From positions 16,146-80,145 of the forward strand of contig JAKPOU010000038.1 of NCBI GenBank assembly GCA_029547705.1: a stretch of 64,000 nucleotides of DNA, given 5' to 3'. Shown piece after piece: positions 1 to 8,962 of the stretch; within the stretch, counting starts at the first letter, position 1, and the number at the start of each line of letters is the position of its first letter. This DNA is from Bacteroidota bacterium (GTDB lineage: Bacteria; Bacteroidota; Bacteroidia; Bacteroidales; VadinHA17). The translations under genes and the position numbers were made by a program. Below the pieces are notes generated by a model. That model was not told where the DNA came from and did not search any database. It saw nothing but the letters and a program-made list of their open reading frames with translations.

Positions 1-369
1 TATCTGTTTCCGTGAATCTTCAAGAGACTGTGAGGGATCTGCCCCGCAGACCAGGACAATCAGGTCTGTTCCCAGTTCATGAGCTTCTTCAATTGCTTTG
101 CGGTTGTCATCTATTGCGGCCCGGCGCCTGGCTCTGTCGGCTGAAGGGAAAAAACCTCCCCTGCAGAGAGAGACTATGGAAAGACCGTGGTCCCGCAACA
201 TCCTGCCGGTTTGCCGTATATCCCTGCCAGCCAGGGTGTCCCGCCATACTGTAATACCTTTTACGCCTGCAGAGGAGAAATTTGCGGCAATTTCCCCGAT
301 ATTCCATGGTTTTACGGTTATGGTGTGGATACAGAGCCTCTGAAGGTCAGTGATTGGTTGTAAATTCAT
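1..369 (-). CDS. Sugar phosphate isomerase/epimerase-like protein (N-terminal part, cut by window edge)
   Basis: The frame opens with ATG at 369 on the minus strand and stays open to base 1, giving 123 residues of an incomplete protein. It begins MNLQPITDLQRLCIHT, then has a strand-helix pattern with VKGITVWRDTLAG and LSIVSLCRGGFFP, which is typical of the xylose isomerase-like TIM-barrel family (AP endonuclease 2 fold). These enzymes isomerise or epimerise sugars or sugar phosphates in the cytoplasm. Its start overlaps the stop of the upstream GH88 gene in an ATGA arrangement, so the two are probably translationally coupled and act on the same sugar. The metal-binding half lies outside the window, so the substrate cannot be told. 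Confidence 0.7.
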   Translation of the reverse strand, partial: MNLQPITDLQRLCIHTITVKPWNIGEIAANFSSAGVKGITVWRDTLAGRDIRQTGRMLRDHGLSIVSLCRGGFFPSADRARRRAAIDDNRKAIEEAHELGTDLIVLVCGADPSQSLEDSRKQI

Positions 370-1751
370 CCTGTATAGCTGAAGAAATTATAATATGTTT
401 CATTACTGATGATTCTGTGAAGATAGAGGCAGGCTTCCCGTATGTGATAGTCTCCCCACATGCTTGATTCCCCGTTGGGTATTTTGCTGCCTTCCGGAAT
501 GTGATCCCATCCGTTGGGCCTGTGGTAAACCGAATGCAGGAGAAGCCCCTGATGCTCTTCCCCGGTGCTCAGATAAGGTTCACTGAGAAGTGAATCAAGC
601 ACTTTCAGTCCTGCCTGCCAGTAGCGGCTTCCGGAATAAACATCCCCCTTCTGCTTCAGAAAGTGCCCGAGGCGCAACAGACCCTGGGCAGCTATGGCTG
701 CAGCCGAGCTGTCGACCGGTTCATATTCATTGAAGGGATCTGAAGGCTTGTTCAGGTAATCTTTCAGATAAACAAGCCCCGGAGCCCCGGTGTCCCAGTA
801 GGGGACTCCGTCGGAAGGACTGTTTTTTATATAAAAATCGCATGTGACCCTGGCTGCCCTGTCAATGATTTTTTCAATGTTATTCAGATCTGCGGGATGA
901 TCCGTTCCTTCCCTTTTCAGAAAATCTATCCATTCAAGCTGTTCGGAGAATCCGCAGACAGCCCATGCCAGTCCCCGGGTCCATGTTGTAAAACCGGTAT
1001 AGCCCTGCTGTGAGGACGGGCAGCGGAAACTTCCGTCAGCAGGATTAAATACAGATTCATGTGCAGTACGTCCGGGTTCAGTATCCCATATATCACGTCC
1101 CTCGCCATAATAAACCGAATACCTGGCAGTGGACTTCAAATGTTCAAGTGCGCGTTCAAGCAGGCTGATCCTGATATCACCCTCAGCCTGAAGAACATGG
1201 CCGAGACGGTGGGCAATCATCAGAATGCGGCAGCTTCTTATGGTATCGACAAACAATGAATGGGCACCGTTAAAGGAGTAAATATATCCGCCATCCCTGA
1301 TGGCAGTCCACCGGCTTGCCTGAACGGCTCCTGAAACTTTGAGAGCCAGTTCGCAGAAATTTTTCTCCCATTCGCTGAAGGGAATTTTGCCTTCATTCAT
1401 CAGTCTCAGAAGATTCCCGTAAGTGCTCACATTGTTGAAACCATGGTCATGAACTCCCGTATGGCTCACATGAGGGGCCATCTTCCTGACTGTCTTTTCC
1501 CTGGCATAATCCAGCATCTTTTTATCTCCTGTGGCATCAAACTGGAGGAAGGCTGATCCGTATTGAAATCCCTGGGTCCATTCGGTCCAGCCCCTTGTTG
1601 AATATCTGCCCTTTACCGTAAACACGGGTGAACCCTGGGATTCATCATAGTATTTTTCAATCAGGTTGATTTTCCGTCCGGAAATTTCCCAGAATCCGGC
1701 AAGCTTGTCTGACAGATCAGCCGGGTTTAATTTTTTTTCAATGCTTATCAT
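366..1751 (-). CDS. Glycoside hydrolase family 88-type unsaturated uronyl hydrolase
   Basis: This 461-residue protein resembles GH88, whose members remove the unsaturated uronic acid left at the end of oligosaccharides by polysaccharide lyases. The likely catalytic aspartates are visible: Asp102 in VHDHGFNN and Asp169 in LFVDTIRSC. A family-like segment QQGYTGFTTWTRGLAWAV lies near residues 248-265. There is no signal peptide, so it is expected to act in the cytoplasm on imported oligosaccharides. At 461 residues it is somewhat longer than a typical member of 370-400. Its stop overlaps the start of the next sugar isomerase-like gene by four bases. GH88 is a better fit than GH105, but the two share the fold and this was judged by eye. 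Confidence 0.75.
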   Translation of the reverse strand: MISIEKKLNPADLSDKLAGFWEISGRKINLIEKYYDESQGSPVFTVKGRYSTRGWTEWTQGFQYGSAFLQFDATGDKKMLDYAREKTVRKMAPHVSHTGVHDHGFNNVSTYGNLLRLMNEGKIPFSEWEKNFCELALKVSGAVQASRWTAIRDGGYIYSFNGAHSLFVDTIRSCRILMIAHRLGHVLQAEGDIRISLLERALEHLKSTARYSVYYGEGRDIWDTEPGRTAHESVFNPADGSFRCPSSQQGYTGFTTWTRGLAWAVCGFSEQLEWIDFLKREGTDHPADLNNIEKIIDRAARVTCDFYIKNSPSDGVPYWDTGAPGLVYLKDYLNKPSDPFNEYEPVDSSAAAIAAQGLLRLGHFLKQKGDVYSGSRYWQAGLKVLDSLLSEPYLSTGEEHQGLLLHSVYHRPNGWDHIPEGSKIPNGESSMWGDYHIREACLYLHRIISNETYYNFFSYTG

Positions 1752-1828
1752 GGTCGGTGCAGGTTTAGTATTTGCGTTAAAAATAAATAAAAAGAAATAA
1801 ATTACCCGAAAAATGAAGCTTCTGCCTT

Positions 1829-2503
1829 TTACTCTTCCGTCCTTTTTCCCCCTTCTTCTTCCTCCTCATCTTCGTCCTCCTCTTCCATCCAGTCGTAAAC
1901 AGGTTTCTGCGGGCCTTCGTTCCGGTAGATAATTGCCAGGAAAATACCGGATATGAATCCCAGCATATGGGATTCCCATGAGATGTTTTTATAGATGCCG
2001 GGAAACAATCCCCAGACCATCTCTCCGTAAAGGAAAACCAGAAGCAGGGAGAGGGCTACCAGCCTGTAGTATTTTCTCAGGATGCCGCTGAAGAAAAGGA
2101 ATGCAGCCAGTCCGTATACAATTCCGCTTGCCCCGATGTGCCATGCTTCCCTGCCTCCGGTCCACACAAGCAGGCCTGTAAAGATCCAGGTCATGATGAA
2201 AACCTTCAGGGCAATTTCCGAATAAAAATAGAAGAGCGATACCGACAGGAGGAAGAGGGGCAGGGAATTGTTCAGCAGATGTCTGAAATCCGCATGTATG
2301 AAGGGTGATAGTATGATCCCGGGCAGACCCCTGAATGACAGGGGATAAATTCCCAGCACGGAAAGATCTGTTTCAAAGAGCAATTCAATTACTTTGGCCA
2401 GTACCATCAGAAACACAAAAATCCCGGGAATAATGAGACTCAGAAGAAACTTTTTTTTCAGGAAGGCTTCTTCTGACAGGGAAGAATGGTTTTCACCGGA
2501 CAT
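1829..2503 (-). CDS. Rhomboid family intramembrane serine protease
   Basis: This 224-residue polytopic membrane protein carries the rhomboid signatures. The nucleophile motif is GASG with Ser126, the catalytic histidine is His179 in WESHMLGFISG, and HADFRHLLNNS near residues 70-80 supplies the conserved His/Asn segment. Rhomboids cleave transmembrane segments inside the inner membrane. About six hydrophobic segments fit the basic bacterial form. The C-terminus is a very acidic cytoplasmic tail with long Glu/Asp runs after about residue 205, which is unusual and of unknown role. It starts 10 bases after the oxidoreductase gene and probably shares its transcript. Confidence 0.85.
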   Translation of the reverse strand: MSGENHSSLSEEAFLKKKFLLSLIIPGIFVFLMVLAKVIELLFETDLSVLGIYPLSFRGLPGIILSPFIHADFRHLLNNSLPLFLLSVSLFYFYSEIALKVFIMTWIFTGLLVWTGGREAWHIGASGIVYGLAAFLFFSGILRKYYRLVALSLLLVFLYGEMVWGLFPGIYKNISWESHMLGFISGIFLAIIYRNEGPQKPVYDWMEEEDEDEEEEEGGKRTEE

Positions 2504-2513
2504 GCTGAAATTA

Positions 2514-3497
2514 TTATCCGCTGCCGGGAAATTCTATTCCGGCAGCTATGCGTATGCGGTCAAGAGTCGTTATCAGATCCAGACTGAATGACAACGGAAC
2601 GATACTGCTTTCAGTCCTGCCTTCGTCGAGACATTTCATAACCTCTGCCGCTTCCCAGTGATATCCCATGGCCGGCGGCCTGAATACGAACTCCTCCTTT
2701 TCCCTGTCATGGGGGGTAAGAATAACCGTCTGATTCATATCCCTGCCACGGGCTACCGTCATATTGCCGTTTTCACAGTACAGTTCACTGCCGATGCCCG
2801 CCGAGGTCCTGAAAGAGCTGTAGATGGATGCCATGCACCTGTTATCATATGAAAAAATAACGCTCAGTGATTCTTCCGAGCCGCTTTGTCCGAATATGGC
2901 AGAGGCTTTTATATCGGAGGGCACCCCAAGAAATGTAAGTGCGTCAATAACAGGGTAAATACCGATATCAAGCAGGGAGCCGCCTCCCAGGGCAAGATTG
3001 AACTTGCGGTCTTCAGGATTAAAGGGTGGTATGAAGGAAAAATATCCGTTCATGTAATTAATCCGTCCGAGTATGCCTGAACTGAGTATCTCTTTGGCTT
3101 TCTGATAAAAAGGCTGAAAGGGAGGCCAGAGAGCCTCCATGAGGAAGAGCTTTCTTTTTCCGGCTTCATCAATCATTTCAGCCACTTCCCCGGCATTCAG
3201 GGCGAAGGCCTTTTCGCAGATCACATGCTTGCCGTTTCTCAGACACAGCATAGTGTGTTCATAGTGATGGGAGTGGGGAGAGGCAATATAGACTATCTCA
3301 AGCTCCGGATCAGCTGCAAGTTCTTCATAGCTTCCGTAATAATTCCTAAAACCGTAATCCCTGGCAAAAAGTGCCGCCCTCTCAACGTCGCGTGAGCCAA
3401 CTGCATGGAGCTCGGCATTGTCAAGTGTTTTCAGGGCTTTCGTAAACTTTGCCGACATTTTCCCGGGTGCCAGGATTCCCCATTTGTATTTCTTCAT
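2514..3497 (-). CDS. Gfo/Idh/MocA family NAD(P)-dependent oxidoreductase
   Basis: This 327-residue protein has an N-terminal Rossmann domain starting WGILAPGKMSAKF, the family step IASPHSHHYEH, and the catalytic region CEKAFALN, where Lys of the usual EKP motif is kept but Pro is replaced by Ala. The EKA variant and the LLDIGIYPV segment near residues 175-183 recall the dimeric dihydrodiol dehydrogenase/xylose dehydrogenase branch. It is cytoplasmic with no export signal. The substrate is probably a sugar or polyol but cannot be determined from sequence. It is followed after 10 bases by the rhomboid gene. Confidence 0.85.
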   Translation of the reverse strand: MKKYKWGILAPGKMSAKFTKALKTLDNAELHAVGSRDVERAALFARDYGFRNYYGSYEELAADPELEIVYIASPHSHHYEHTMLCLRNGKHVICEKAFALNAGEVAEMIDEAGKRKLFLMEALWPPFQPFYQKAKEILSSGILGRINYMNGYFSFIPPFNPEDRKFNLALGGGSLLDIGIYPVIDALTFLGVPSDIKASAIFGQSGSEESLSVIFSYDNRCMASIYSSFRTSAGIGSELYCENGNMTVARGRDMNQTVILTPHDREKEEFVFRPPAMGYHWEAAEVMKCLDEGRTESSIVPLSFSLDLITTLDRIRIAAGIEFPGSG

Positions 3498-3678
3498 GAG
3501 CAGATAAATTTTGGAACTAAAGATATGGATAATTGCTTGTTTTAATGTTTCCGGGAAAGGTTTTTTAATTTATCCGCAACTGATTGTTCCCGGCGGTATG
3601 ATTACCCGCGGGAACCGGACAGACGGAAAAAGTAAAAAAAAACAATACAAGGTATTACATAGTAGTAAAAATTATATA

Positions 3679-3686
3679 TATCTTTG
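3679..3686 (+). promoter_or_regulatory. Candidate Bacteroidota -7 box for the PspC/PadR operon
   Basis: TATCTTTG matches the Bacteroidota sigma-ABfr -7 consensus TAnnTTTG exactly, 48 bases before the PspC-domain gene. The -33 element about 20 bases upstream (near 3655) is only weakly TTTG-like. Confidence 0.55.
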
Positions 3687-3733
3687 TAATGGATTATTGT
3701 ATGTTGTTAATGGTAGTATAAATATTAGAAAAG

Positions 3734-4324
3734 ATGAAAATAACTGTCAGCATTAATCTCGGGGGTTATGCCTTCAACATTGATGAAGATGCCTACGGCG
3801 AACTGAAAAGATATCTCAGGGAGCTTGAATTACACTTTGCAGGAGAGGAGAGTTCTTCCGAAATTCTCTCGGACATTGAGGCCAGGATGTCTGAATTATT
3901 CCGTGCAAGACTCAGTGCTTACAGGCAGGTAATCACAATGGAGGATGTCCGCTATGCTGTTTCGGTACTTGGCAGGCCTGAAGATTTTTCGGAAGAGGGA
4001 AGCAATTCCGGAAAGCAAAGGGATTCCTCTTCCGGCTATCACAGGATGTACCGCGATCCGGACCGCAGGATAATAGGGGGTGTCTGTGCAGGTATCGGTG
4101 CCTACTGGAGTCTGGATCCATGGATAGTCAGGATTATATTCATTGCCCTGATCCTTGCCGGCGGCCTGGGGATCATCATCTATCTTATCCTGTATGTGGC
4201 AATACCCGAGGCACGGACCACTTCACAAAAGATTGAGATGAAGGGCGATCCGGTAAATATCAAAAATATTACCGATGCCGTGCGGGATGAGTTTGACAGG
4301 GTGAGGAAAAACATGAAGCTGTAG
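3734..4324 (+). CDS. PspC-domain membrane protein
   Basis: This 196-residue protein has a cytoplasmic N-terminal module that starts INLGGYAFNIDEDAYGELKR and includes a helical segment with SDIEARMSELF and a GRPEDF end. A PspC domain follows, with YRDPDRRIIGGVCAGIGAY at about residue 100 and two hydrophobic segments. PspC proteins sense or respond to inner-membrane stress. It is the first gene of a three-gene plus-strand run with a PadR regulator and a second protein that repeats the N-terminal module. The short tail after the membrane part is charged. Confidence 0.85.
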   Translation: MKITVSINLGGYAFNIDEDAYGELKRYLRELELHFAGEESSSEILSDIEARMSELFRARLSAYRQVITMEDVRYAVSVLGRPEDFSEEGSNSGKQRDSSSGYHRMYRDPDRRIIGGVCAGIGAYWSLDPWIVRIIFIALILAGGLGIIIYLILYVAIPEARTTSQKIEMKGDPVNIKNITDAVRDEFDRVRKNMKL

Positions 4325-4371
4325 GGAGGAAGGGGAAATCTGGTTTAGGCAAAAAAATTAAATCTGTTGTT

Positions 4372-4698
4372 ATGGATCTGGTAAACACAAAGGCTCAAAT
4401 GCGGAAAGGGATTCTGGAATATTGTATTCTGTCAGTAATTTCCAGGGGATCAAGCTACTCAAGTGATATAATCAATGAACTGAAGAAGGCTGAGGTAATT
4501 GTGGTTGAAGGTACTCTTTACCCTCTCCTGACCCGGCTCAAGAATTCCGGATTGCTCAGTTACAGGTGGGAAGAAAGCCAGCAGGGACCGCCGAGGAAGT
4601 ATTATGAACTTACAGCCAAAGGGAGGAATTACCTGGCAGATCTTGACAGGTCGTGGGATGAACTGGTAGAGTCAGTCAGCATGCTTCGTGCGAAATAG
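4372..4698 (+). CDS. PadR family transcriptional regulator
   Basis: This 108-residue winged-helix protein fits PadR. MRKGILEYCILSVISRG begins the first helix pair, VVEGTLYPLLTRLKNSGLL is the recognition helix region, and GPPRKYYELTAKG forms the wing. PadR proteins are usually local repressors whose DNA binding is relieved by a ligand or stress. Its place between two genes with the same INLGG N-terminal module suggests that it controls this operon. The PadR-PspC pairing is common in Bacteroidota. Confidence 0.88.
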   Translation: MDLVNTKAQMRKGILEYCILSVISRGSSYSSDIINELKKAEVIVVEGTLYPLLTRLKNSGLLSYRWEESQQGPPRKYYELTAKGRNYLADLDRSWDELVESVSMLRAK

Positions 4699-4728
4699 TC
4701 ATTATTACAAAACTAAACCAGGCTAATT

Positions 4729-5961
4729 ATGGATAAGACAATCAATATCAACCTTGGAGGAATCCTTTTTCACATTGATGAAGAAGCTTACAGGATACTC
4801 AGGGATTATCTCCTGGCCCTGAGCAATAAAATGAGAAACACTCCCGGCTGGAATGAAACGGTTGAAGATATTGAACTCAGGATTGCAGAAATATTTCTAT
4901 CAAAAAAATCAGCAGCAAGTGTAATAGACAGCTCTGATGTTGATGAAATGATTCTCATCATGGGTAAACCGGAGGATTTCACTGAATCCTCCAGGGCGGG
5001 AAATGCCTTTAATGAAATGTTCAGGGCTCTCGGAAACATATTCTGGCTGGTGATCAGGGCAGTTATTGTCCTGGCCGGATTGTCTTTTATTGTGGCCGGC
5101 TTTTTTGCGGCGGCAGCCTTTATAATGGTATTTGTTTTCAGGTTTCCGGGAATTTATGCGCCAGGAGCTGCCGGCATAAATATTTCTTACCTTCCTGAAT
5201 TTCTGAATTATGTAATAAATCCGAAAATGGTGCCGTGGATCAGCTTCCTTACTGTCATTACTGTCATTCTTCCCCTTCTGGCTTTGGTATACCTTGGTAT
5301 TAAGATGGTATTCCGGCTCAGGGCAGCGGATGGCATTTTTTTCCTCGCGGGATTTGTGATATGGATTCTCGGAGTTACCATCCTGTCGATTCTCCTGTTC
5401 AATGAAGGCATCAGTTTTGTTGAGACTGCGCGTTCAGGCTACAGGGAATACCTTACGGGCCCTCCTGAAACTCTTTATATAAAACAGGCCTCAGGAATTG
5501 CCGCACTTGATACTGACAATGAAATAAGCATCCCGGGGAAGAATTATTTTGTATTTATTGATGAGGTAAATAAACAGTTGTATATCGGAGCGCATCTGGA
5601 TATTATGCCAGCCGACGGAAAATCAGCATGGATTGATGTAACAAAGCGCTCATCGGGGAAATCAAAAACCGATGCTGCAAAAAAGGCGGACAGGATTCAG
5701 TATAATTACAGAATCTCAGGGGATACCCTCTTCCTTGATGAGTATTTTACTTATCCGGAAGCAGTAAAATGGTCATTTGATGTTGTTGATGTTCATGTAA
5801 ACGTACCCCGGGGAACAAAAATCAGCATTGACAGCGGCATAAGAAGAATGCTCGGGGGAAACATCGGTAAGGACTTTGTTAATGATTATTCAGAAAGTAC
5901 TATGATCATGACAAGAAAGGGACTTGAAGACCTTGATTCAGAACAGAAGACAAATCCCTGA
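4729..5961 (+). CDS. PspC-associated multi-pass membrane protein
   Basis: This 410-residue protein repeats the N-terminal module of the first gene in the operon (INLGGILFHIDEEAYRIL, then a GKPEDF end near residue 85). It has no PspC motif. Instead it has about four hydrophobic segments between residues 100 and 230, and a C-terminal mostly beta domain with VHVNVPRGTKISIDSG, which resembles the adhesin-like DUF2807/DUF4097 type. The shared module suggests that both membrane proteins bind the same partner. It starts 30 bases after padR. The exact role is unknown; a membrane-stress function is inferred from context. Confidence 0.7.
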   Translation: MDKTININLGGILFHIDEEAYRILRDYLLALSNKMRNTPGWNETVEDIELRIAEIFLSKKSAASVIDSSDVDEMILIMGKPEDFTESSRAGNAFNEMFRALGNIFWLVIRAVIVLAGLSFIVAGFFAAAAFIMVFVFRFPGIYAPGAAGINISYLPEFLNYVINPKMVPWISFLTVITVILPLLALVYLGIKMVFRLRAADGIFFLAGFVIWILGVTILSILLFNEGISFVETARSGYREYLTGPPETLYIKQASGIAALDTDNEISIPGKNYFVFIDEVNKQLYIGAHLDIMPADGKSAWIDVTKRSSGKSKTDAAKKADRIQYNYRISGDTLFLDEYFTYPEAVKWSFDVVDVHVNVPRGTKISIDSGIRRMLGGNIGKDFVNDYSESTMIMTRKGLEDLDSEQKTNP

Positions 5962-5996
5962 TATTCTGTATTTTCATTCCTTAAATTTTTATTACT

Positions 5997-6029
5997 TCCG
6001 GCGCCTGTCCATGGGTGCCGGATTTTTTG
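5997..6029 (+). terminator. Rho-independent terminator after the PspC/PadR operon
   Basis: TCCGGC pairs with GCCGGA around a short, partly paired loop, and six T residues follow at once. It lies 36 bases after the stop at 5961. Confidence 0.75.
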
Positions 6030-6127
6030 TCCGGGTTAATGATTTGTTAAACACATGATTCCGTCATTGCAGGATGACATATTTACTTATTTTCGACCCG
6101 GTTACAAAATGTTTAATACTGACGGAT

Positions 6128-7405
6128 ATGAAAAAAACCTTGCTGCTTCTCGCTTTTCTGATGATCATTCTCCAGTCATATTCCCAGAGGGCTGTCTTTC
6201 CGGCTGACACTCTCAGGAAGAATGCGATTAATATTTACATGGAGTCATCAGATTTCATCAGGAAGGAAATTCCCTACGTCAATTACGTCAGGGAGATCAA
6301 GGATGCGGATGTGTATATTATTTCGACCAGGCAGAATACAGGATCTTACGGGACTGAATACACCTATTTCCTGGTAGGCCAGGGCAAATTTGCAGGAATG
6401 GCCGATACGCTGACCTTCACTTCTGCGCCTGATGAAACTTCGGAAATAACCAGGTACAAGCAGGTTAACAATTTAAAAATGGGCCTGATGAGATATGTTG
6501 CAAGGACGCCTCTTGCAGGCTATATAAACATATCGTTCACAGAACCCCTGCTTGAGACTATCTACACAGACAAGTGGAACAGCTGGGTGTTCAGGTCTTC
6601 TGTCAGCGGGTTTCTCCAGGGAGAAAAAACCTTCCGGTCGAGGAACCTTTCAGGAAGCCTTACAGCAAGCCGTATTACTGAAAACTGGAAGATTAACCTG
6701 CTGTCGGAACTGAATCAGAATGAGACAAAGTATCTGATCAATGACTCAATAACCATCAGGGGTACCAATTCATCTAAAAACCTGGATGCTCTGGTGGTGA
6801 AAAGCATCAGCAACCACTGGTCTGCAGGAGCCAGGGCAAAACTGCGGTCTTCTTCATTCAACAATGAGAACATCAGTATTTCCTTCATGCCCGGTATTGA
6901 ATATGATATTTATCCCTATTCCGAATCAACCAGGCGTCAGCTGAGGATACTGTACACAGCAGGCTACACCTTTGTCAATTACATAGATACAACAATATAT
7001 GACAGGATCAGGGAAAACCTGTGGAGTCATTCCCTTTCAGCATCCTATGAAATAGTACAGAAATGGGGCAATATCAACCTTGTGGCTGAATACAGGAATT
7101 ATTTCCACGACTGGTCCAAAAACAATCTGTCGCTTACTGCCTACCTGGATCTCAGAATTGCCAGGGGCTTGACGGTTTCCTTCATGGGAAGCGGCTCGAT
7201 GGTGCATGACCAGCTTGGACTGGTACGTCAGAACATGCCGCTGGACCAGATCCTGCTTCAGAGAAAGAAACTTGCAACACAGTTCGAATACTTCACAAGC
7301 TTCGGATTTACCTATACCTTCGGTTCAATCTACAACAATGTTGTGAATCCGAGATTCGGCAATTCCGGGGGAGGCATGATGATGATGCCTTTCATGATGC
7401 CATAG
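6128..7405 (+). CDS. Outer-membrane beta-barrel protein of unknown function
   Basis: The start at 6128 is chosen because it opens a signal peptide, MKKTLLLLAFLMIILQSYSQ; an earlier in-frame ATG at 6074 would put 18 polar residues before it. The mature protein of about 405 residues begins with a small domain that includes VREIKDADVYIISTR. From about residue 120 it runs as alternating amphipathic strands rich in aromatic residues, as in an outer-membrane barrel. The C-terminus is an odd Gly/Met tail ending MMMMPFMMP. I do not recognise a named family. It stands alone between a terminator and a convergent gene. Confidence 0.6.
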   Translation: MKKTLLLLAFLMIILQSYSQRAVFPADTLRKNAINIYMESSDFIRKEIPYVNYVREIKDADVYIISTRQNTGSYGTEYTYFLVGQGKFAGMADTLTFTSAPDETSEITRYKQVNNLKMGLMRYVARTPLAGYINISFTEPLLETIYTDKWNSWVFRSSVSGFLQGEKTFRSRNLSGSLTASRITENWKINLLSELNQNETKYLINDSITIRGTNSSKNLDALVVKSISNHWSAGARAKLRSSSFNNENISISFMPGIEYDIYPYSESTRRQLRILYTAGYTFVNYIDTTIYDRIRENLWSHSLSASYEIVQKWGNINLVAEYRNYFHDWSKNNLSLTAYLDLRIARGLTVSFMGSGSMVHDQLGLVRQNMPLDQILLQRKKLATQFEYFTSFGFTYTFGSIYNNVVNPRFGNSGGGMMMMPFMMP

Positions 7406-7470
7406 GCATCACGGCCGGATAATGTTTTTGTCCGGTTTCCGGCGGCAGCTGTCAGTTCAGGAACAATTTG

Positions 7471-8820
7471 TCAGTCCAGGAATAATTCACCGCTGTCGGC
7501 CACAAACATGCGGGTGCTTCTTGAATATGTTCCCTCAACCGGATCCGGATAAACAAGCTCGACATAGAATGCCCTGAATCCTGCAGGGGGATTATCGACC
7601 GTCACCTTTACCGAACCGGGATTCTCATATTCAATATTCTTTTCAATGAACCGGTTATCCCTGAAATCGCGGTCGGGGGAATCACATATCCAGAGGCCGG
7701 CCCTTATCAGTTCAGGAGATGCCCTGACAACCAGAGCGGTCCTTTCACCATCATTTTCCACCTGCCATTCGCAGACCGGATGGCTTTTTTTATTGATTGT
7801 GATATTAAAAAAGGCGCTCAGGGACTTTGCCACATTCACTCCGTCACCCAGTCCGTGGCCAGTGTTGGGCTCATAGTGGATATATTTTTCCCCGGGCAGG
7901 TCACTGAAGTATTTCTTTACTGCGTCAACCGGCCAGTATTCATCATTTGTACCTATAATTATGAGCTTGGGCATTGTGAGGGAGGCACGGTATGAATACG
8001 GGTCAATCATTGTGGCAAGGTCCCTGCCTTCCTGACTTTCAAGATCCTGTGCAATACCGAGTCTCACATAGTCCATTATCTCTTCACTGTAATCACCCCA
8101 GGCCTCTTTCTGATAAGGCACATTTACCGGCATATTAAGCACATCAATCACCATGGGGGCTATGGCCAGAACTCTTTTGTCCTGTGATCCCGTAAGCCAG
8201 GTTGTCCATCCCCTCTTGGAAGCACCGCTTACCACAAATCCACGGATCTTATGGTTCAGTTTCTGTTCTGAAAACTCCTGAACAGCATCCATAGCCTTTA
8301 TTGCGCTTTTCGTCATCGGGAACAGAAGGGGCCAGGTAAAATCCCTGTCATTCTTAAAATTATGAAGCGTGAACGAGATCAGGGCATCTTCCGTCAGATC
8401 ATCATACAGCGGCTGGTTGGGCACCTGGGAAAGTATTGCCACCACTGCATTGTTCTTTGCTGCAATCATACTGAACATTTTGAAATCCTCGTTGTTCCGG
8501 GAATGCCATTTTGGTTCCCCGTTCCTGTTACTTCCCCCGGTAATGAAGAGCAAGGCCCCGTCTGATGGTGTTCCCGCAGGAGAAATCACGGTCAGCTGAT
8601 GGTTCCAGACAATTTCACGCCATTTCTGGGAAGTAAGTTTCAGGATAGCTGTCTGCAGGCCATCCGAACTGAACTCCTCCCTTATCTCCCACTTATAGGT
8701 ATCATCAGCCGAGTTAATATAAGCCCCGAGAGCTGTTTCGGGCGTGACGGCCTTCTGATTGTCCCTGCATGCACTTAATGCCAGTATAAGTGCCGGAATT
8801 ATCCAAAAATACTTTTTCAT
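7471..8820 (-). CDS. PhoPQ-activated pathogenicity-related (PqaA) family lipoprotein
   Basis: This 449-residue protein has a lipoprotein signal ending LALSAC. It matches the PqaA family, an alpha/beta hydrolase-like group, through LLFITGGSNRNGEP, GFVVSGASKRGWTTWLTG (nucleophile-elbow region near residue 200), PKLIIIGTNDEYWPVD and the late histidine in NTGHGLGD. PqaA is under PhoP/PhoQ control in Salmonella, and its substrate is not established. Here it should be anchored in the envelope. It is monocistronic and convergent with the outer-membrane protein gene. Confidence 0.82.
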   Translation of the reverse strand: MKKYFWIIPALILALSACRDNQKAVTPETALGAYINSADDTYKWEIREEFSSDGLQTAILKLTSQKWREIVWNHQLTVISPAGTPSDGALLFITGGSNRNGEPKWHSRNNEDFKMFSMIAAKNNAVVAILSQVPNQPLYDDLTEDALISFTLHNFKNDRDFTWPLLFPMTKSAIKAMDAVQEFSEQKLNHKIRGFVVSGASKRGWTTWLTGSQDKRVLAIAPMVIDVLNMPVNVPYQKEAWGDYSEEIMDYVRLGIAQDLESQEGRDLATMIDPYSYRASLTMPKLIIIGTNDEYWPVDAVKKYFSDLPGEKYIHYEPNTGHGLGDGVNVAKSLSAFFNITINKKSHPVCEWQVENDGERTALVVRASPELIRAGLWICDSPDRDFRDNRFIEKNIEYENPGSVKVTVDNPPAGFRAFYVELVYPDPVEGTYSRSTRMFVADSGELFLD

Positions 8821-8962
8821 GTCAGTGATGTTTATTGAATGAAGATTGCTGTTGGCAACCGGTATGAAAGATCATTGCGAACAATTATTTTTTTCCGAAG
8901 CTTAAAAAAAATTATATTGGCAGACAAATTTAAACAAGTTAAACCAAAAGGAAACTAATTCT

